This document shows positions 15,267-17,710 of a stretch of DNA of 17,710 bases, piece by piece. The stretch's first letter is position 1. The number at the start of each line of letters is the position of its first letter. Where the stretch lies: contig NZQU01000037.1 of the NCBI GenBank assembly GCA_002696025.1, positions 1 to 17,710 on the forward strand, read 5' to 3'. Both the position numbers and the translations under genes were made by a program. The notes beneath the pieces were generated by a model. It was not told the DNA's origin and did no database searches. It saw only the letters and a list, made by a program, of their open reading frames with translations. The stretch is from Crocinitomicaceae bacterium (lineage in GTDB: Bacteria; Bacteroidota; Bacteroidia; Flavobacteriales_D; Crocinitomicaceae).

Positions 15267-16592
15267 TTATTGTGGGAATAATACAGCGTCGTAATCAAGT
15301 GCATTTGCTCTTGGTATTTGCGCGTTGTACTTTTTGTTTATTGCTTTAATAAATTCATTGCAAAGCAGAGCATTGCCTCGACCAGTTAAGTTAATTCCAT
15401 CAAGAGAAAAAGTTCCTCCTGAAACAAAAGAGAAATTCAGAGGGCTTCCGTTATATGTAATCCCATTATTAACTGATTCATACCATTCTTTGGTTTCTAC
15501 AACTGCTAAATCATATTCTTCAGCTAAGCTTCTTATTACGGTATTGTATTCATTAATTCTTATTTGAATTTCACTTATTTCATCTAGCGTAAGAATAAAC
15601 TCATCTCTAAATGGAAATACAGAACCCATTTTGTGACATTTAACAGAGTCAAGGGGAACGCTTAATAAGAGTCGTTCTCCTGCTTGCATTGGTCTGACTC
15701 CAAATACATTTGCATCGGGGTCTTCAATCATAAAATTATTTGCCCCCAATTCAAAACTAAACCCAATAGGATTGTATACATTATTTAGTGTTTCTAAATT
15801 GGCAGAATCTAAATCAAGTCCATTCTCGGGAATAGCTGTGAAATAAGGGAGTTTTGTTATGTCAGGGATTGTTGAAATGATTCCTTTTGCACCGTTAACT
15901 GAAAGTGTGCTTAATATTACTGATAAACTATTTTCAAATCCATCACCAGCAGGAGCGGTGCCAAATGTTGGCGTCATATCATTTGATGTAGCTCCACTTT
16001 TAGCATGAGGTAATAAATCTTCAAGCCCAATGAAGACAGCAAAAAAAGTATAGTCATTAGCTCCAATGTTTGATAATTCATCAATAACAGCAGCGCCAGT
16101 ATTTGATTGCATTCTTGAGTAAAAAGAGTTGCTATAATTAGAGTCAAAAACATCAGTAACTTTTAGGCCAGGTATTCCCCAATTTTTAAAGCTTTCTGAA
16201 GGGTTAAAAACAGAAGTGTTAAGTGCATTAAGGTCTCCAGAAGATGCAATTCTGACGGGAGATAGTGAGGTGGTGTTTTGACAGTCTGTCTTGTAGCTTA
16301 GTTCTAATCTAGACAAGCCATCTTTGTTAACTCCAACAGAATTTACAGGCATTAAAGGTTGGTTAAAATCTCCAAATCCAACAAGTTGTAATTGTTGTGC
16401 TAAAATATTTCCTAAAGATTGCATTTGCCCTTTGTAATAAAGAGCATCATCAGCAAATCCAGACATTTGATTGTCCCCAATGCATATGATTTTGCCCGGG
16501 GTAAGCTCACCAGAGCTAGGGTTTATGCCTTCTATTTTGGGTTTGCACCCAAAAGAAAGTATAATAACAATAAATAAGAATAACTGTTTCAT
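15267..16592 (-). CDS. SGNH/GDSL-fold lipoprotein with degenerate active site
   Basis: A 441-residue lipoprotein: signal peptide ending SFGC with lipidated Cys16. The rest follows the layout of the SGNH-hydrolase lipoproteins that commonly sit beside OmpP1 porins in Bacteroidota: block I at IICIGDNQMSG (35-44), block II at WGIPGLK (138-144), block III at VFIGLEDLL (186-194), block V at FSLDGINLTGRGNAL (395-409). In active relatives block I reads GNS or GDS, block III GNND and block V DGxH. Here these are Asn41 for Ser, Leu190 for Asn and Asn401 for His, so only the block II glycine remains. I infer it no longer hydrolyses esters and may serve as a binding or structural partner of the porin. 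It begins 1 base after the porin stop codon. Confidence 0.83.
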   Translation of the reverse strand: MKQLFLFIVIILSFGCKPKIEGINPSSGELTPGKIICIGDNQMSGFADDALYYKGQMQSLGNILAQQLQLVGFGDFNQPLMPVNSVGVNKDGLSRLELSYKTDCQNTTSLSPVRIASSGDLNALNTSVFNPSESFKNWGIPGLKVTDVFDSNYSNSFYSRMQSNTGAAVIDELSNIGANDYTFFAVFIGLEDLLPHAKSGATSNDMTPTFGTAPAGDGFENSLSVILSTLSVNGAKGIISTIPDITKLPYFTAIPENGLDLDSANLETLNNVYNPIGFSFELGANNFMIEDPDANVFGVRPMQAGERLLLSVPLDSVKCHKMGSVFPFRDEFILTLDEISEIQIRINEYNTVIRSLAEEYDLAVVETKEWYESVNNGITYNGSPLNFSFVSGGTFSLDGINLTGRGNALLCNEFIKAINKKYNAQIPRANALDYDAVLFPQ

Positions 16593-16593
16593 T

Positions 16594-17710
16594 TTACCAT
16601 TTATAAATAAGGCCTAATCCAGGAGAAATAACTTTTGTTAAATAAGTGCCCTCGAGGTTTGTTTCTAAATTTTTATCTTCTCTTTTAACTTGAACATATA
16701 AAAAAGATGCATCTACAGAAAAGTGATCGCCAAATTTATAACTCAAACCTGCAGTGTAATTATATCTAGTTCCATCAGGTGTTTCTGGTGTTACATAGCC
16801 ATCTTGAACGGGTGAAAGTGAAAAGCCAAACCCCAAACGTAGATCTAAATTTTTAGTGGCTTTATAAGATGCCCCTGTTCTGATTGCAATAATATTTTCA
16901 TAACTTCTTGGTGATTTGGTGTCTTCGAGTGAGGCTGAATTTTGAGCATAATCAAAAGCAAGTGTATCATAAGAATTCCATGAAACGTGATTTAAATCAA
17001 GCGCTAAAGATAATTTTGAATTTACCTTGCTGCCAATTCCAAGAGTTAACACTTGAGGTAATGGAAGAGAGGATGAAAAAAGCCCATCAGTAAAACTAGT
17101 GTCTAATGCAGAAGGTACAGTAAAGGTTGCCATTCCATCTGTAACATTCATTGTGATTTTAGACCTATAATTTAAGCCAATTGAAAGTTTAGGGTTGGGT
17201 TCGTAATAAATACCCGTATTAATCCCATAACTTGTTGCTTGCCCTGCCAACTCTGCTTTTGCAAAACTACCATCATCAAATTGAATGGGGATGTCTTTTT
17301 GAAGATTTACACTTCCTGTACTAATTACAAGTCCAATTCCAAATCCTATGTTATCTGCAAATCGGTATGAAAGAGTAGGTTGGATAAAAATGGCTCTTAA
17401 TTGAAGTCTTGTGACAGCGAATCTTCCGATCCAATTATCTTCCCATTCAACAGTACTACCAAATGGGGTGTATGCGGCAAGACCAAGTTTTAATTTAGCA
17501 TGTTTTTTTAACTGAAATAAACCATAAAAAGAAAAAGGTGTAGCAACAGGTGAAACCGTTTGATAGCTTTGCTGGGTTTCAAGGTCTAAATATGAAGTGT
17601 TTGCAAATGTTGGCGTACAAGCAGCGTTGATAGAGCTTTCATCTAAAAAAACAACGGTGCCCGGGTTGTAAAATAAACCCGCCCCATCAGTTATCAGGCC
17701 AGTGCCTGCA
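16594..17710 (-). CDS. OmpP1/FadL-family outer-membrane protein, C-terminal part (5' end beyond the right edge)
   Basis: The frame is open from the right edge to the TAA at 16594-16596, giving 371 visible residues; an internal ATG at 17250 is not the start, since homologous coding sequence continues upstream of it. FadL/TodX proteins are 14-stranded barrels that pass long-chain fatty acids or other hydrophobic compounds across the outer membrane. Visible features are TGLITDGAGLFYNPG near the visible N-terminus (the hatch region's Asn-Pro motif), amphipathic strands such as LKLGLAAYTPFGS, GIYYEPNPKLSIGLNYRSK, LALDLNHVSW, DLRLGFGFSLSP and a final aromatic-ended strand LGLIYKW, the usual barrel C-terminus. 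The signal peptide lies outside the window. It heads, or is upstream in, the minus-strand operon with the SGNH-type lipoprotein. Confidence 0.9.
   Translation of the reverse strand, partial: AGTGLITDGAGLFYNPGTVVFLDESSINAACTPTFANTSYLDLETQQSYQTVSPVATPFSFYGLFQLKKHAKLKLGLAAYTPFGSTVEWEDNWIGRFAVTRLQLRAIFIQPTLSYRFADNIGFGIGLVISTGSVNLQKDIPIQFDDGSFAKAELAGQATSYGINTGIYYEPNPKLSIGLNYRSKITMNVTDGMATFTVPSALDTSFTDGLFSSSLPLPQVLTLGIGSKVNSKLSLALDLNHVSWNSYDTLAFDYAQNSASLEDTKSPRSYENIIAIRTGASYKATKNLDLRLGFGFSLSPVQDGYVTPETPDGTRYNYTAGLSYKFGDHFSVDASFLYVQVKREDKNLETNLEGTYLTKVISPGLGLIYKW

Noticed and set aside
16594..17250. Treating the ATG at 17250 as the start of a 218-residue porin gene
   Set aside because: The same frame continues open to the right edge and encodes FadL-type barrel and hatch sequence, so the ATG is internal.
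1..17710. Anti-phage, CRISPR, toxin-antitoxin, transposon or prophage content
   Set aside because: No direct repeats with spacers, transposase or integrase motifs, or defence-type nuclease domains were seen on either strand; the genes are housekeeping or envelope functions.

Overview
The window looks like chromosomal DNA of a marine or freshwater Bacteroidota (Flavobacteriia/Cryomorphaceae-like). It is AT-rich, most exported proteins start with Met-Lys-Lys/Asn signal peptides, starts are A-rich without clear Shine-Dalgarno sequences, and one promoter box matches the Bacteroidota TAnnTTTG consensus. Two proteins carry type IX secretion (T9SS) C-terminal sorting domains, one type A (Por-tail) and one type B (gliding-motility/CHU_C type). 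Several other genes are typical of the phylum: split transketolase, an OmpP1/FadL porin beside an SGNH-type lipoprotein, and an FtsE with the phylum's usual sequence. No rRNA, tRNA, CRISPR array, insertion sequence, prophage or recognisable defence system was seen. No stretch over 300 bases lacks a gene.

Layout. Positions 1-565 (minus) hold the N-terminal part of an exported TPR protein. Divergent from it, 711-2838 (plus) holds ftsE and, 10 bases later, an aldehyde dehydrogenase closely resembling 2-aminomuconate-semialdehyde dehydrogenase (ALDH8A1 type). Converging on that, with shared stop-codon bases, is a minus-strand pair (5686 to 2835): a small exported protein of unknown family and an 813-residue CUB/P-domain protein with a T9SS type B tail.

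From 5818 to 10787 (plus) lies a tightly packed operon: transketolase N-terminal subunit, an exported von Willebrand factor A (VWA) protein, transketolase C-terminal subunit, a class III PLP aminotransferase and riboflavin synthase. The first four genes abut or overlap by 0-4 bases, so the VWA gene sits inside the split transketolase. Transketolase supplies pentose phosphates, and riboflavin synthesis consumes ribulose-5-phosphate and GTP, so the outer genes make metabolic sense together; the VWA protein does not obviously fit.

From the right edge down to 10759 (minus) runs a second operon: OmpP1/FadL outer-membrane porin (5' end outside the window), an SGNH-fold lipoprotein whose catalytic residues are all replaced, a secreted alpha/beta-hydrolase with a T9SS type A tail, a large S9 (DPP-IV-type) peptidase and a VanZ-like membrane protein. 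This reads as a cell-envelope module for hydrolysing external esters/peptides with a porin for lipophilic uptake; that role is inferred from families and order only.

The most unusual observations are the VWA gene wedged between the transketolase subunits, the apparently catalytically dead SGNH lipoprotein, and the P-domain protein that carries no protease.
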